From positions 4,491,955 through 4,555,954 of the forward strand of contig CP042428.1 in the NCBI GenBank assembly GCA_024207135.1: DNA of 64,000 bases, given 5' to 3'. Positions within the stretch are counted from its first letter, which is position 1. Each line of letters begins with the position of its first letter. Source of the DNA: Arthrobacter sp. C2. Its GTDB lineage: Bacteria > Actinomycetota > Actinomycetes > Actinomycetales > Micrococcaceae. Positions 8,418-18,255 of the stretch are shown piece by piece. The translations under genes and the position numbers were made by a program. The notes under the pieces are model-generated. The model saw only the letters and a program-made list of their open reading frames with translations. It was not told the origin of the DNA and made no database searches.

Positions 8418-10646
8418 ATGGAGGGTCCCGAAATTCAGTTCGCAGAGGCCGTGATCGACAATGGTCGGTACGGCAAGCGCGTTATCCGCTTCGAAACCGG
8501 CCGTTTGGCCCAGCAGGCTGCAGGTGCAGCCATGGTTTACATCGACGAAGAGACCGCACTGCTCTCGGCAACCACTGCCGGCAAGCACCCGCGTGAAGGC
8601 TTCGACTTCTTCCCGCTGACCGTGGACGTCGAGGAGCGCATGTACGCTGCCGGTCGCATCCCGGGCAGCTTCTTCCGCCGCGAAGGTCGCCCGTCGACCG
8701 AAGCCATCCTGGCTTGCCGCCTGATGGACCGCCCGCTGCGCCCGACCTTCGTCAAGGGCCTGCGCAACGAGGTCCAGATCGTGGTCACCGTTCTGGCAAT
8801 CAACCCGGACGAGCTCTACGACGTGGTGGCCATCAACGCCTCCTCGATGTCGACCCAGCTCTCGGGCCTTCCGTTCTCCGGCCCGATCGGCGGCGTCCGC
8901 GTTGCCCTGGTTGACGACGGAAACGGTGCCCAGTGGGTTGCCTTCCCGAAGCACAGCCAGCTGGAAAACTCCGTCTTCAACATGGTCGTTGCCGGCCGCA
9001 TCGCTGGCGACGACGTCGCCATCATGATGGTTGAAGCCGAAGCAACCGACAACGCCTGGACCCTCATCAAGGAACAGGGCCACACGGCCCCGACCGAAGA
9101 GGTTGTCGCCCAGGGCCTTGAGGCTGCAAAGCCGTTCATCAAGGCACTGTGCGAGGCACAGTCTGACCTGGCAGCACGCGCCGCCAAGCCGACCGTCGAG
9201 TTCCCGATCTTCCGCGACTTCGAAGACGACGCCTACGCAGCCGTCGAAGCCAAGGCCGCCACCAAGCTCGCCAAGATCTACCAGATCGCCGGCAAGCAGG
9301 AGCGCGACACCGCAGCCTCGACCTTCAAGGACGAGATCGTTGCCGAGCTCACCGCAGAGGGCACCGCCTTCGAGACCCGCGCAGGCGAGATCTCCAAGGC
9401 CTTCGGTGCAGTCACCAAGCAGGTCGTGCGCCAGCGCATCCTGACCGACCAGATCCGCATGGACGGCCGCGGCCTGTCCGACATCCGCAAGCTCACCGCC
9501 GAGGTCGAGGTTCTTCCCCGCGTCCACGGTTCGGCGATCTTCGAGCGTGGCGAAACCCAGATCATGGGCGTCACCACCTTGAACATGCTCAAGATGGAAC
9601 AGCAGATCGACTCGTTGTCGCCGGTGACGCGCAAGCGCTTCATGCACAACTACAACTTCCCGCCGTACTCGACCGGTGAAACCGGCCGCGTGGGTTCGCC
9701 CAAGCGCCGCGAAATCGGCCACGGTGCCCTGGCAGAACGCGCCATCCAGCCGGTGCTGCCGTCGCGCGAGGAATTCCCGTACGCCATCCGCCAGGTCTCC
9801 GAGGCATTGAGCTCCAACGGCTCGACCTCGATGGGCTCGGTCTGTGCCGCGACCCTGTCGCTGCTCAACGCCGGTGTCCCGCTGCGCGCTGCTGTTGCCG
9901 GCATCGCCATGGGCCTGGTCTCCGACGAAGTTGACGGCCAGACCCGCTACGCGGCACTGACCGACATCCTCGGCGCCGAAGACGCCATGGGCGACATGGA
10001 CTTCAAGGTTGCAGGTACCTCCGAGTTCATCACCGCCATCCAGCTTGACACCAAGCTTGACGGCATCCCGGCATCGGTCCTGGCAGCTGCGCTGACCCAG
10101 GCCCGCGAAGCCCGTCTGCACATCCTCAATGTCCTGAACCAGGCCATTGACACCCCGGACGAGCTCTCCACCTACGCTCCGCGGATCATCTCAGTGAAGA
10201 TCCCGGTCGACAAGATCGGCGAGGTCATCGGCCCGAAGGGCAAGATGATCAACCAGATCCAGGAAGATACCGGAGCGGATATCTCCATCGAGGACGACGG
10301 AACCGTCCTCATCGGCGCCACCAACGGGGAGTCGGCAGAAGCCGCGCGCTCCGCGGTGAACGCCATCGCCAACCCCCAGGTTCCTGAGATTGGCGAGCGC
10401 TACCTCGGCACCGTCGTGAAGCTGACAACCTTCGGTGCGTTCATCTCGCTGACCCCGGGCAAGGACGGCCTGCTGCACATCTCCGAGCTGCGCAAGCTCG
10501 CCGGTGGCAAGCGCGTCGACGACGTCGAAGACGTCGTCTCCGTTGGCCAGAAGCTTCAGGTCGAGATCACCAAGGTCGACGATCGAGGAAAGCTCTCGCT
10601 TGCCCCGGTTGTAGCCGAGGATGACCTCGTCGAAGCTGCTGAGTAA
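8418..10646 (+). CDS. pnp: Polyribonucleotide nucleotidyltransferase (PNPase)
   Basis: A 742-residue cytoplasmic phosphorolytic 3'-5' exoribonuclease, also called GpsI in actinomycetes; it degrades RNA and can add tails. Order seen: first RNase PH-like domain ([11 protein letters not shown] is the conserved FFRR loop), an alpha-helical linker, second RNase PH domain with [17 protein letters not shown] (catalytic core), KH domain near residue 600 ([15 protein letters not shown]) and S1 domain ([15 protein letters not shown]). The length is normal for the family. It is followed by a terminator and then by the M16 peptidase, the standard actinobacterial neighbour. Confidence 0.98.
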   Translation: MEGPEIQFAEAVIDNGRYGKRVIRFETGRLAQQAAGAAMVYIDEETALLSATTAGKHPREGFDFFPLTVDVEERMYAAGRIPGSFFRREGRPSTEAILACRLMDRPLRPTFVKGLRNEVQIVVTVLAINPDELYDVVAINASSMSTQLSGLPFSGPIGGVRVALVDDGNGAQWVAFPKHSQLENSVFNMVVAGRIAGDDVAIMMVEAEATDNAWTLIKEQGHTAPTEEVVAQGLEAAKPFIKALCEAQSDLAARAAKPTVEFPIFRDFEDDAYAAVEAKAATKLAKIYQIAGKQERDTAASTFKDEIVAELTAEGTAFETRAGEISKAFGAVTKQVVRQRILTDQIRMDGRGLSDIRKLTAEVEVLPRVHGSAIFERGETQIMGVTTLNMLKMEQQIDSLSPVTRKRFMHNYNFPPYSTGETGRVGSPKRREIGHGALAERAIQPVLPSREEFPYAIRQVSEALSSNGSTSMGSVCAATLSLLNAGVPLRAAVAGIAMGLVSDEVDGQTRYAALTDILGAEDAMGDMDFKVAGTSEFITAIQLDTKLDGIPASVLAAALTQAREARLHILNVLNQAIDTPDELSTYAPRIISVKIPVDKIGEVIGPKGKMINQIQEDTGADISIEDDGTVLIGATNGESAEAARSAVNAIANPQVPEIGERYLGTVVKLTTFGAFISLTPGKDGLLHISELRKLAGGKRVDDVEDVVSVGQKLQVEITKVDDRGKLSLAPVVAEDDLVEAAE

Positions 10647-10671
10647 CCAGTCCCTGGTCTTCTAGGCTAGA

Positions 10672-10706
10672 AAATCCCGGCCCACCTTATTGGTGGGCCG
10701 GGATTT
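10672..10706 (+). terminator. Rho-independent terminator of pnp
   Basis: AAATCCCGGCCCACC and GGTGGGCCGGGATTT form a long stem around a 5-nt loop, followed by TTCT. Confidence 0.9.
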
Positions 10707-10883
10707 TTCTCTTAACGGCCAAGGCCATGGGGGAGTAGTGGCCACGCCAGGTACGCAAATGGGAGTCAACTCATAGTTCGGCTGCTTAACGGCGCCACTG
10801 TGGAAGAATGGATGAATGCGTTTCGCGTTTTTGAAGGTGCGATCCGCCCCCAAATTTTCTGTGTAGAGCAAAGGACATTCTCA

Positions 10884-12287
10884 GTGGTCATGATTCCCCT
10901 GCCGCTCGACGGCGTTGGAGCAACCCCTGCCAAGGCAGGGGAGCGCGGTGTCTCCGACACCGCAGCACCCATCGAGGCGGGAGACCCCACCATCGTCCAC
11001 GGGGAAGCCGGAGGGGCGCTGGTGCGCCGCTCCGTGCTGCCCGGCGGCGTCCGCGTGCTGACTGAGGCGATGCCCGGCCAGCGTTCGGCCACCATTGGTT
11101 TCTGGGTGGCAGTGGGTTCCCGCGACGAGCAGGACGGGCAACACGGCTCGACCCACTTCCTGGAGCACCTCTTGTTCAAGGGCACCAAGCGCCGCACCGC
11201 GCTGGAGATCGCCTCGGCCTTTGACGAGGTGGGAGGCGAGTCGAACGCCGCCACGGCCAAGGAAAGCACTTGCTACTTCGCCCGCGTGCTGGACACCGAC
11301 CTTCCCATGGCCATCGACGTCATTGCCGACATGGTCACCTCCGCGGTGATCGACCCCAATGAGCTCGAACAGGAACGCGACGTGATCCTCGAAGAGATCG
11401 CGATGGACGCTGATGACGCCGGGGACGTGGCCCACGAGCGCTTCGTCGAGGCAGTGCTCGGCGAACACGCCCTGGGCCGCCCGATCGGTGGCACCCCCGA
11501 GGCCATCACCGGCATCGGCCGCGAGGCCGTCTGGGAGCACTACCAGCGCTTCTACACCCCCGACGAACTGGTCATCACCGTGGCCGGCTCCCTGGACCAC
11601 GACGAGGTCTGCGAGCAGGTGCTCGCCGCGCTGCGCACCGCCGGCTGGGAACTGGAAGAGGGCGCCTCTCCGGTACCGCGCCGCTCCACGGTTCCGGTGG
11701 AAATCACCGGCTCCGAGCGCATCGACGTGATCCGCCGACCGGTCGAGCAGGTCAACATCATCATGGGTTGCCCCGGCATCGTGGCCACCGACGAGCGCCG
11801 CCACGTGATGAGCGTGCTCAACGCTATCCTGGGCGGGGGCATGTCCTCGCGCCTGTTCCAGGAGATCCGCGAAAAGCGCGGACTGGTGTACTCCACCTAC
11901 TCGTTCTCCGCCGCATATTCGGACGCCGGATACTTCGGCATGTATGCCGGGTGCGCCCCGGCAAAGACCGAGCGCGTCATCAAGCTGCTGGCCGAAGAGC
12001 TGGAAAAGCTCGCAGCGCACGGCATCACCGACGAGGAACTGCGCAAGGCCGTCGGCCAGCTCTCCGGCGGCATGGTGCTGGCGTTGGAGGATCCGGGATC
12101 GCGCATGTCGCGCCTGGGCCGCGCCGAGCTGGTCACCGGTGTCTTCCACGACATCGACGAATCCCTGGACCGCGTCAAGGCCGTCACCCCGGCCCAGGTG
12201 CAGGAACTGGCTGCGCTGCTGGCCTCGCGTCCTCGCACGATCACCGTGGTGGGTCCCTTCGATTCCCCGACCGACTTCGGGATGTAG
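10884..12287 (+). CDS. M16-family zinc metallopeptidase
   Basis: A 467-residue pitrilysin/processing-peptidase-like protein. The inverted zinc motif HFLEH (about residue 91) lies in STHFLEHLLFKGT, followed by EVGGESNAATAKE and the third ligand region ERDVILEEI. A second, inactive M16 domain contains GGGMSSRLFQEIREKRGLVYS. GTG 10884 was chosen because AAAGGAC lies seven bases upstream; ATG 10890 is the alternative. It always accompanies pnp in actinobacteria, where it probably clears peptides; the substrate is unknown. Confidence 0.93.
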   Translation: MVMIPLPLDGVGATPAKAGERGVSDTAAPIEAGDPTIVHGEAGGALVRRSVLPGGVRVLTEAMPGQRSATIGFWVAVGSRDEQDGQHGSTHFLEHLLFKGTKRRTALEIASAFDEVGGESNAATAKESTCYFARVLDTDLPMAIDVIADMVTSAVIDPNELEQERDVILEEIAMDADDAGDVAHERFVEAVLGEHALGRPIGGTPEAITGIGREAVWEHYQRFYTPDELVITVAGSLDHDEVCEQVLAALRTAGWELEEGASPVPRRSTVPVEITGSERIDVIRRPVEQVNIIMGCPGIVATDERRHVMSVLNAILGGGMSSRLFQEIREKRGLVYSTYSFSAAYSDAGYFGMYAGCAPAKTERVIKLLAEELEKLAAHGITDEELRKAVGQLSGGMVLALEDPGSRMSRLGRAELVTGVFHDIDESLDRVKAVTPAQVQELAALLASRPRTITVVGPFDSPTDFGM

Positions 12288-12311
12288 TCCCCACCCAGAA
12301 GCTTTGTCTGC

Positions 12312-12360
12312 AAAAGACCGTCCTTTTCCCTTTTCAGAGGGGAAAACGACGGTCTTTTTC
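12312..12360 (+). terminator. Terminator after the M16 peptidase gene
   Basis: AAAAGACCGTC pairs with GACGGTCTTTT, with an inner stem CCTTTTCCC/GGGGAAAA-like arm, followed by T residues. Confidence 0.85.
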
Positions 12361-12540
12361 GTTGCCTCAAAGACCTTTTGCACCGTTAATCGCACAAACA
12401 GGACCGCTTGTCGTGGGTGGGTATTCCGCGTTGTGCCACGCATCACCGCCGGTCGCTTCGTTCGCGTATGATGGGTGCTTTGTGACGCTGATCACCGGCA
12501 CAATACATCACTCGCACGAGAAGATATGGGAACCATAATT

Positions 12541-14058
12541 ATGGAAGACCTTGCAACATTCTTCGGAGACATCAGCAGTGTCATCTGGGGACCGTTCATG
12601 CTCATCCCGCTGCTGCTGGGCACCGGGCTTTACCTCACGATCCGCCTGGGCGGACTCCAGTTCTTCAAGCTGGGCGTGGCCCTGCGTTTGGGACTGCTCA
12701 AGCGCAAGGATGCCGGCTCCGAGGGGGACATCTCCCAGTTCCAGGCACTGACCACCGCGCTGGCCGCGACCGTCGGCACCGGCAACATCGTCGGCGTGGC
12801 CACGGCCATCGGCATCGGCGGCCCGGGCGCACTGTTCTGGATGTGGGTCACCGGCCTGGTCGGCATGGCCGCGAAGTACTCCGAGGCCTACCTGGGCGTC
12901 CGCTTCCGCGGCACCGACACCGCCGGGGAAAAGTCCGGCGGTCCGCAGTACTACCTGGAACGCGGCATCAAGGGCCCGTTCGGCAAGTTCCTGGCGCTGT
13001 TCTTCGCCATTGCCGCAACCATCGCCTGTTTCGGCATCGGCAACATGACCCAGGGCAACTCGATTGCCGCGAACCTGGAGAATTCCTTCAGCGTCCCGAC
13101 CTGGGGAACCGGCGCGGTGCTGACCGTGCTTGCGATGATCGTCCTGGTGGGCGGCATCAAGTCCATCGGCAAGGTCACCGCCGGCTTCGTGCCGGTCATG
13201 ATCGTCTTCTACGTCGGCGCTGCCATCTACATCCTGATCGCCAACGTCGGCCAGGTCCCGGCCGCCCTGGGCCAGATCTTCACCGAGGCCTTCACCGGCA
13301 CCTCCGCGGTCGGCGGCTTCGCCGGCTCGGCCATCATCATCGCCGTGCAGTTCGGCGTGGCCCGCGGCATCTTCTCCAACGAATCGGGAATGGGCTCGGC
13401 AGCCATCGCGGCCGCCGCGGCACAGACCACCCACCCGGTGCGCCAGGGCCTGGTCTCCATGACCCAGACCTTCATCGACACCATCATCGTGGTCACCTGC
13501 ACCGGTCTGGTCATCATCACCACCGGCGCCTGGAACTACATCGACCCGGACACCGGCGAGCAGATCAAGGCCTCGCTGATGACCGGCCACGCCTTCACCT
13601 TCGGTCTGCCAGGCGAGTGGGGGCACTGGATCGTGACCATCGGGCTGGTCATGTTCGCCTTCTCCACCATCCTGGGCTGGTGCTACTACGGTGAGCGCAA
13701 CATCGAGCGCCTGGTCGGGCGCAAGGCGGTCATGCCGTTCCGCGTGGTCTTCTCGCTGGTGGTGTACGTGGGTTGCACCACCGAGCTGACCGCCGTGTGG
13801 AACTTCTCCGACATGATGAACGGCCTGATGGCGCTGCCGAACCTCATCGGCCTGCTGCTGCTCTCGGGCCTGATCGTGCGCGAAACCCGCTGGTACCTCA
13901 AGCACGACCCGAAGCTCGAAGCCAGCAAGGACGAGATCGAGGCGTTCATGAAGGACCGCGAGGGTTGGGACGAGTGGAAGGCCGGCGACGTGCGCGGCTC
14001 CAGCCACATGTCCCGCAAGGCACGTCTTGCCATGGAAAGCGAGTCCGACCGCGTCTAG
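12541..14058 (+). CDS. Alanine/glycine:sodium symporter, AGCS family
   Basis: A 505-residue membrane carrier that imports alanine or glycine with Na+. It shows the AGCS signature GTGNIVGVATAIGIGGPGALFWMW in the third membrane segment, ten to eleven hydrophobic helices and the conserved GVARGIFSNESGMGSA loop. The cytoplasmic tail is charged (KDREGWDEWKAGD). ATG 12541 was chosen because GGGA lies about nine bases upstream; ATG 12526 is in frame and also possible. A TATGAT at 12467-12472 may be its -10 box. It stands as a single gene between two terminators. Its substrate is inferred from the family only. Confidence 0.93.
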   Translation: MEDLATFFGDISSVIWGPFMLIPLLLGTGLYLTIRLGGLQFFKLGVALRLGLLKRKDAGSEGDISQFQALTTALAATVGTGNIVGVATAIGIGGPGALFWMWVTGLVGMAAKYSEAYLGVRFRGTDTAGEKSGGPQYYLERGIKGPFGKFLALFFAIAATIACFGIGNMTQGNSIAANLENSFSVPTWGTGAVLTVLAMIVLVGGIKSIGKVTAGFVPVMIVFYVGAAIYILIANVGQVPAALGQIFTEAFTGTSAVGGFAGSAIIIAVQFGVARGIFSNESGMGSAAIAAAAAQTTHPVRQGLVSMTQTFIDTIIVVTCTGLVIITTGAWNYIDPDTGEQIKASLMTGHAFTFGLPGEWGHWIVTIGLVMFAFSTILGWCYYGERNIERLVGRKAVMPFRVVFSLVVYVGCTTELTAVWNFSDMMNGLMALPNLIGLLLLSGLIVRETRWYLKHDPKLEASKDEIEAFMKDREGWDEWKAGDVRGSSHMSRKARLAMESESDRV

Positions 14059-14082
14059 CGGCCTCGGTTAGGCAACACCACC

Positions 14083-14129
14083 GAAGCGGTCAGGTTCCCC
14101 GGATTTCCCGGGAACCTGACCGCTTCTTT
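14083..14129 (+). terminator. Terminator after the symporter gene
   Basis: AAGCGGTCAGGTTCCC pairs with GGGAACCTGACCGCTT, 16 bp, followed by CTTTG. Confidence 0.85.
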
Positions 14130-14168
14130 GCGCCCGAAAGGCCATTGCCATCCAAGGATTCCCGGACG

Positions 14169-14193
14169 TATCGTTGAGTATCGCTATATATCG
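14169..14193. promoter_or_regulatory. Three TATCG repeats at 10-bp spacing, probable PadR operator
   Basis: TATCG occurs at 14169, 14179 and 14189, exactly one helical turn apart, ending 26 bp before the padR start. PadR proteins commonly bind AT-rich sites with such motifs near their own promoters, so autoregulation is likely. Confidence 0.6.
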
Positions 14194-14219
14194 TTCGAAT
14201 TTTTCCGAAGGAGATCGTG

Positions 14220-14762
14220 ATGCATGGTTCCCACCCGGTCGGGGGATTTCCCGGCAACAACTTCGATGGCGTGTGGCAGGCCATGGACGAGCTGCGCTCG
14301 CGCTTTGAAAAGCGCACGGGTACCCGTGCCGGGCGCGGCGAGGTCCGCGCCGCGGTCCTGGCCCTGCTCGCCGAGCAACCGATGCACGGCTACCAGATCA
14401 TCAGGGAAATCGAGGAGCGCAGCCACGGCCACTGGAAGCCCAGCGCCGGATCGGTATACCCCACGCTCCAGCTGCTTTCTGACGAGGGGATCGTGAGCAC
14501 CGAGGAGTCCAACGGGCGCAAGATCTACTCGCTGACCGAGGCCGGCCGCGAGGAAGTGGCCGAGGCAAACGGCTCCGTCCCCTGGGAGCAGGGCGGATCG
14601 GCATCCGGCACGGGGTTCGCCGCCCTGCCCAAGGCCGGGGTCGAGCTCGCCCAGGCGGCGGCCCAGGTGGGACGCAGCGGTTCCGCGGAGCAGATCCAGG
14701 AGGCCGTGGCGGTGCTCGACGAGGCCCGCCGCAAGCTGTACTCGATCCTCGCCCAGGGCTGA
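14220..14762 (+). CDS. PadR-family transcriptional regulator
   Basis: A 180-residue repressor-type DNA-binding protein. The winged helix covers about residues 40-110: VLALLAEQPMHGYQIIREIEERS, then WKPSAGSVYPTLQLLSDEGIV and the wing ESNGRKIYSLTEAGREEV. The C-terminal region forms a helical dimerisation arm typical of PadR-s2 proteins. AGGAG lies six bases before ATG 14220; GTG 14217 is too close. It ends six bases before the AarF-like kinase gene, so the two are co-transcribed and the regulator presumably controls the pair through the TATCG array upstream. The effector is unknown. Confidence 0.93.
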   Translation: MHGSHPVGGFPGNNFDGVWQAMDELRSRFEKRTGTRAGRGEVRAAVLALLAEQPMHGYQIIREIEERSHGHWKPSAGSVYPTLQLLSDEGIVSTEESNGRKIYSLTEAGREEVAEANGSVPWEQGGSASGTGFAALPKAGVELAQAAAQVGRSGSAEQIQEAVAVLDEARRKLYSILAQG

Positions 14763-14768
14763 GGCGCC

Positions 14769-16481
14769 ATGGGAACCGATCCCCGGGACCGTGCCGGCAC
14801 GGCCGACGGGGCCGGGGACACCCGCGCCAGGTACCGCCGCATCCTGCGCTTCGCCGCGCGGCACCTGGCGGGGATCTGGTTCTTTGAGATCTTCCTCCCA
14901 AGGATCGGGCTGGACCGGGTCTCCGAGCGCACCCGCGCCAAGCGGATGCGCTCCTTCGCCCGGCGCTTCCACGCCCTGGCCCTGGAGCTCGGCGGGCTGA
15001 TGATCAAGGTGGGGCAGTTCATGTCCTCCCGGCTGGACGTGCTGCCGCCGGAAATCACCGAGGAACTCGAAGGCCTGCAGGACGAGGTACCGCCCGTGCC
15101 CTTTCCCGCGATCCGCGCCCTGGCCGAGCAGGAGCTGGGGGCCGCGCTCGAGGAACGCTTCGCCTGGGTGGATGAGGAGCCGCTGGCCGCCGCCTCCCTG
15201 GGGCAGGCGCACCGGGCGAAGCTGCTGCCGGCCGACGCGGCGGACAGCGGACTGGACCAGGTGGTCATCAAGGTCCAGCGCCCGGGCATCGAACGGATCG
15301 TCGAGGCCGATTTGGCGGCGCTGCGCAAGGTCGCCGGCTGGCTCAGCCGCGTACGCATCGTCTCCGAGCGCGCCGACGCGCCGGCCCTGGTCGGGGAATT
15401 CGCCCGGACCAGCCTCCAGGAAATCGACTACCTGAACGAGGCGGCCAACGCGGAGCGCTTTGCCGTGGACTTCGGCGACGACGCACGGGTCGCGGTGCCT
15501 CTGGTCGCCTGGGAGCGGACCACCCGCCGGGTGCTGACCCTGCAGGATGTCACGGCGATCAAGGTCACCGACGTGCAGGCGCTTGCCGCCGCCGGCATCG
15601 ATCCGGTGCTGGTGGCCCCGGTGTTCGCCGCGGTGATGTTCGACCAGCTGTTCACCAACGGCTACTTCCACGCCGATCCGCACCCGGGCAACATCTTTGT
15701 CACCCCGGCCGCCGACGGGGAAACCGGGCACCCGTGGAAACTGACGTTCATCGACTTCGGGATGATGGGGGAGGTGCCTCCGGGCACGCGCAGCGGACTG
15801 CGCAAGGCACTGGTTTCCGCAGCCTCGCGCGACGGCAAGGGACTGGTCGGGGCGATCAGCGACGTGGGGGTGCTGGTGGCCTCCGCGGACACCGCCGGGC
15901 TGGAGCGGGCCATGACGCAGCTGTTCGCGCGCTTTGGCGGGATGGGCTTTGCCGAACTGCGGGAGGTGGACCCGCGGGAGTTCCGCGCGTTCGCCGAGGA
16001 ATTCGGGGACGTCATCCGGTCCCTGCCCTTCCAGCTGCCGGAGGACTTCTTGCTGATCATCCGGGCGATGTCGTTGACCTCGGGGGTGTGCAGCTCGCTG
16101 GACCCGGCCTTCAACCTGTGGGACTCGGTGGAGCCCTACGCCGCGCAGCTGGTGCGCGACGAGCGCGGAAACCTCGTGCAGGATACCGCCAAGCAGGTGC
16201 TGGATGCGGCGGGGCTCGCCCTGCGCCTGCCAGGCCGGCTGGACCGGCTCGCCGCCCGGATCGAGGACGGGTCGCTGGCCGTGGCCAACCCGCGCCTCGA
16301 GCGCCGGGTGGCCCGGTTGGAGCGCACCGGACGCCGGGGCATCCACGCGGTCCTCTTCGGTGCCCTGCTCATTGCCGGGGCGATCCTGCGGCCCGAGGAT
16401 GCGGTGCTGGGCAACGTGCTGATGATCGGGTCGGTGCTGCCGCTGCTGCGCGGGCTGTGGACCGGGCGCCGCGGGACGTAG
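14769..16481 (+). CDS. AarF/UbiB/ABC1-family atypical kinase
   Basis: A 570-residue protein of the ABC1 (ADCK/UbiB) family. The family-specific KxGQ motif appears in LMIKVGQFMSSRLDVLPPE. An Ala-rich nucleotide loop follows in PLAAASLGQAHRA, then HADPHPGN (catalytic loop) and TFIDFGMMGEV (metal-binding DFG-like). Two C-terminal hydrophobic segments (around residues 515-560) anchor it in the membrane. Relatives support isoprenoid-quinone synthesis or lipid handling. Actinobacteria use menaquinone, so the exact role here is open. Co-transcribed with padR. Confidence 0.9.
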   Translation: MGTDPRDRAGTADGAGDTRARYRRILRFAARHLAGIWFFEIFLPRIGLDRVSERTRAKRMRSFARRFHALALELGGLMIKVGQFMSSRLDVLPPEITEELEGLQDEVPPVPFPAIRALAEQELGAALEERFAWVDEEPLAAASLGQAHRAKLLPADAADSGLDQVVIKVQRPGIERIVEADLAALRKVAGWLSRVRIVSERADAPALVGEFARTSLQEIDYLNEAANAERFAVDFGDDARVAVPLVAWERTTRRVLTLQDVTAIKVTDVQALAAAGIDPVLVAPVFAAVMFDQLFTNGYFHADPHPGNIFVTPAADGETGHPWKLTFIDFGMMGEVPPGTRSGLRKALVSAASRDGKGLVGAISDVGVLVASADTAGLERAMTQLFARFGGMGFAELREVDPREFRAFAEEFGDVIRSLPFQLPEDFLLIIRAMSLTSGVCSSLDPAFNLWDSVEPYAAQLVRDERGNLVQDTAKQVLDAAGLALRLPGRLDRLAARIEDGSLAVANPRLERRVARLERTGRRGIHAVLFGALLIAGAILRPEDAVLGNVLMIGSVLPLLRGLWTGRRGT

Positions 16482-16502
16482 TTCCGCGGCCGGGCGATGC
16501 TG

Positions 16503-16796
16503 CTATCCGCCGGCGAAGGGCGGGAGCACGTCCAGCTCGTCGCCGGGGAGCAGCACGCGGTCCTTGTCCTGTTCGCTGGTTCCGTTGACCAGGAAGCTGC
16601 AGCGGGCCAGCACCGTGCCCAGCGAGGTGGTGCATCGCAGCAGCGGCCCGTCGGCCACCGGGGCGGACGCGGGGGTGCGGGCGGCCAGGTGCTCGAGCAC
16701 CGAGCCCAGGGTGGCCTCGGGCAGCCCAACCAGGTCGAGTCGTTCCTCGGTGATGCCGGCGGCCTGTGCGGCGGCGGCGAAGTAGCGAATGCGCAC
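16503..16796 (-). CDS. moaD: Molybdopterin synthase small subunit MoaD
   Basis: A 97-residue ubiquitin-fold sulfur carrier. It ends in the obligatory Gly-Gly (LPPFAGG) that becomes a thiocarboxylate and donates sulfur to precursor Z in complex with MoaE. Hydrophobic core and LLPGDELDVLPPF are typical. It starts at GTG directly after the TAA of moaA (TAAGTG), so translation is coupled. The large subunit moaE lies about 13 kb away in the second molybdenum-cofactor group. Confidence 0.9.
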   Translation of the reverse strand: MRIRYFAAAAQAAGITEERLDLVGLPEATLGSVLEHLAARTPASAPVADGPLLRCTTSLGTVLARCSFLVNGTSEQDKDRVLLPGDELDVLPPFAGG

Positions 16797-17900
16797 TTAT
16801 CCTCCAATGGCGCTCATCGAGCGCTCCGATTGTACAAAGTCCTTCGAACCGAGCCCGGCGTGGTCCATGCCGTGGGCCCGGGGCTTGCCCCACATCGCCG
16901 CGCGCCAGCGTTCGGCGATTGCCGCGTCGTCCGAGCCGTCGCGCAGCAGCGCGGACAGGTCGGTTTCCTCACGCGAGAACAGGCAGCTCATGACCTTGCC
17001 CTCGGCGGTGATGCGGGTGCGCTTGCAGTCGGCGCAGAACGGCTCGGAGACCGAGGCGATGATGCCCACCGCGCCCAGGATGGTCTCCGGGTCTTCAGGG
17101 GTGGAGACCAGGAAGCGTTCGGCCGGCGCCCCGTCGCGGGGCCTGGTGTCGGGGGAGAGCCGGAAGCGGGTTTCCAGGTAGGCGCGCAAATCCGCGGCGG
17201 TGACCATGTTGTCCTTGCGCCACACGTGGTCCGCATCCAGCGGCATCTGCTCGATGAAGCGCAGCTCCAGGCCGCGCTCCAGCGCCCAGGCCAACAGCTC
17301 GGGGGCCTGCTCGTCGTTGATCCCGCGCATCAGCACCGCGTTGATCTTCACCGGGGCCAGGTTGGCGGCCAGCGCCGCGTCGATGCCGGCGAACACCGAG
17401 TCGATGTGGTCGCGGCGGGTGAGCTTGGCGAAGGTCTCGGCGTGCAGGGTGTCCAGGGAGACGTTGATGCGGGTCAGTCCGGCCTCGGCGAGCGCGGCGG
17501 CCTTCTGGGCCAGCCCGACCCCGTTGGTGGTCAGGGAGACGGGCAGGTGCGGGTGTTCGGCGCGGACGGCGGCGATGATCTGGGGAAGGTCCACGCGGAC
17601 CAGGGGCTCTCCTCCGGTGAGGCGCAGTTCGCGCACTCCCAAATCGCGCACGCCGATGCGCACGATCCGGGTGATTTCCTCCAGGGTGAGCAGCTTGGAC
17701 TTGGGCAGCCAGGCCAGGCCGTCGGCGGGCATGCAGTAGGTGCAGCGCAGGTTGCATTTGTCGATCAGCGAGATGCGCAGGTCGGTGGCCTGCCGGCCGA
17801 ACTTGTCGCTGAGCCCGGGGGCGTCAGCGGGTGCCGGGGTGAGGATGGTGGGCATGGGCAGGCTGACGGTGTTCCGGGGTGTGTCTGTGTTCGTCGCCAT
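16797..17900 (-). CDS. moaA: GTP 3',8-cyclase MoaA
   Basis: A 367-residue radical-SAM enzyme that starts molybdenum-cofactor synthesis by converting GTP to 3',8-cyclo-GTP. The N-terminal [4Fe-4S] cluster motif is CNLRCTYC. The C-terminal cluster Cys residues are in FCADCKRTRITAEGKVMSC. The protein ends in the conserved Gly-Gly. GEPLVR is the SAM-binding GGEP region. ATG 17900 was chosen because TACGCT lies six bases upstream, a leaderless arrangement. It is translationally coupled to moaD. Confidence 0.96.
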   Translation of the reverse strand: MATNTDTPRNTVSLPMPTILTPAPADAPGLSDKFGRQATDLRISLIDKCNLRCTYCMPADGLAWLPKSKLLTLEEITRIVRIGVRDLGVRELRLTGGEPLVRVDLPQIIAAVRAEHPHLPVSLTTNGVGLAQKAAALAEAGLTRINVSLDTLHAETFAKLTRRDHIDSVFAGIDAALAANLAPVKINAVLMRGINDEQAPELLAWALERGLELRFIEQMPLDADHVWRKDNMVTAADLRAYLETRFRLSPDTRPRDGAPAERFLVSTPEDPETILGAVGIIASVSEPFCADCKRTRITAEGKVMSCLFSREETDLSALLRDGSDDAAIAERWRAAMWGKPRAHGMDHAGLGSKDFVQSERSMSAIGG

Positions 17901-17906
17901 ATATCG

Positions 17907-17912
17907 AGCGTA
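17907..17912 (-). promoter_or_regulatory. -10 box of leaderless moaA
   Basis: TACGCT is separated by six bases from the moaA ATG, so the mRNA should start at or next to the start codon. Confidence 0.6.
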
Positions 17913-18024
17913 GTCGACGGGGACGGGCAATGCGCCCTTTGTGGCTTGGCCCTTGGCGGACAGCGCTTCGCCGGGGGAGGAGCCGCCGGCGCGGGAGCCG
18001 GCGGTGCGCCTCCCGCTCCGGCGG

Positions 18025-18255
18025 CTATTCGATCCGGCCGATCACCGTGCCCTGGGCCACCGCTTCCTCCTCGGGGACGAGCACCTTCAGCACCCCGGAG
18101 TGTTCGGCCTTGATTTCCCTGTCCACCTTGTCCATGGCGATCTCGGCGATCAGGTCGCCGACCTCCACCTGCTCGCCGTCCTGGAAGAACCAGGTGACCA
18201 CGACGCCCGTGGCCTGCGCATCCTCGGTCATCACGGGGAACAGGATCTGGCTCAC
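18025..18255 (-). CDS. Free-standing lipoyl-domain protein
   Basis: A 76-residue protein made of a single biotin/lipoyl domain. The modifiable Lys lies in EIAMDKVDREI (about residue 43), at the position where E2 proteins have ETDKA/V. The domain begins ILFPVMTEDAQATGVVVTW and closes with TVIGRIE. There is no E3/E1-binding domain and no acyltransferase core, and only 124 bp separate it from moaA, so an E2 core is not hidden downstream in another frame. It overlaps the E1-beta gene by ATGA, so it is the third gene of that operon and presumably a swinging-arm carrier for it. Confidence 0.88.
   Translation of the reverse strand: MSQILFPVMTEDAQATGVVVTWFFQDGEQVEVGDLIAEIAMDKVDREIKAEHSGVLKVLVPEEEAVAQGTVIGRIE

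Noticed and set aside
8316..10121. 601-codon open frame antisense to pnp
   Set aside because: Shadow of pnp codon usage; no motif, no start signal.
12361..12540. Glycine riboswitch before the alanine/sodium symporter gene
   Set aside because: The conserved glycine-aptamer core sequences are not present; the leader shows only a possible -10 box.
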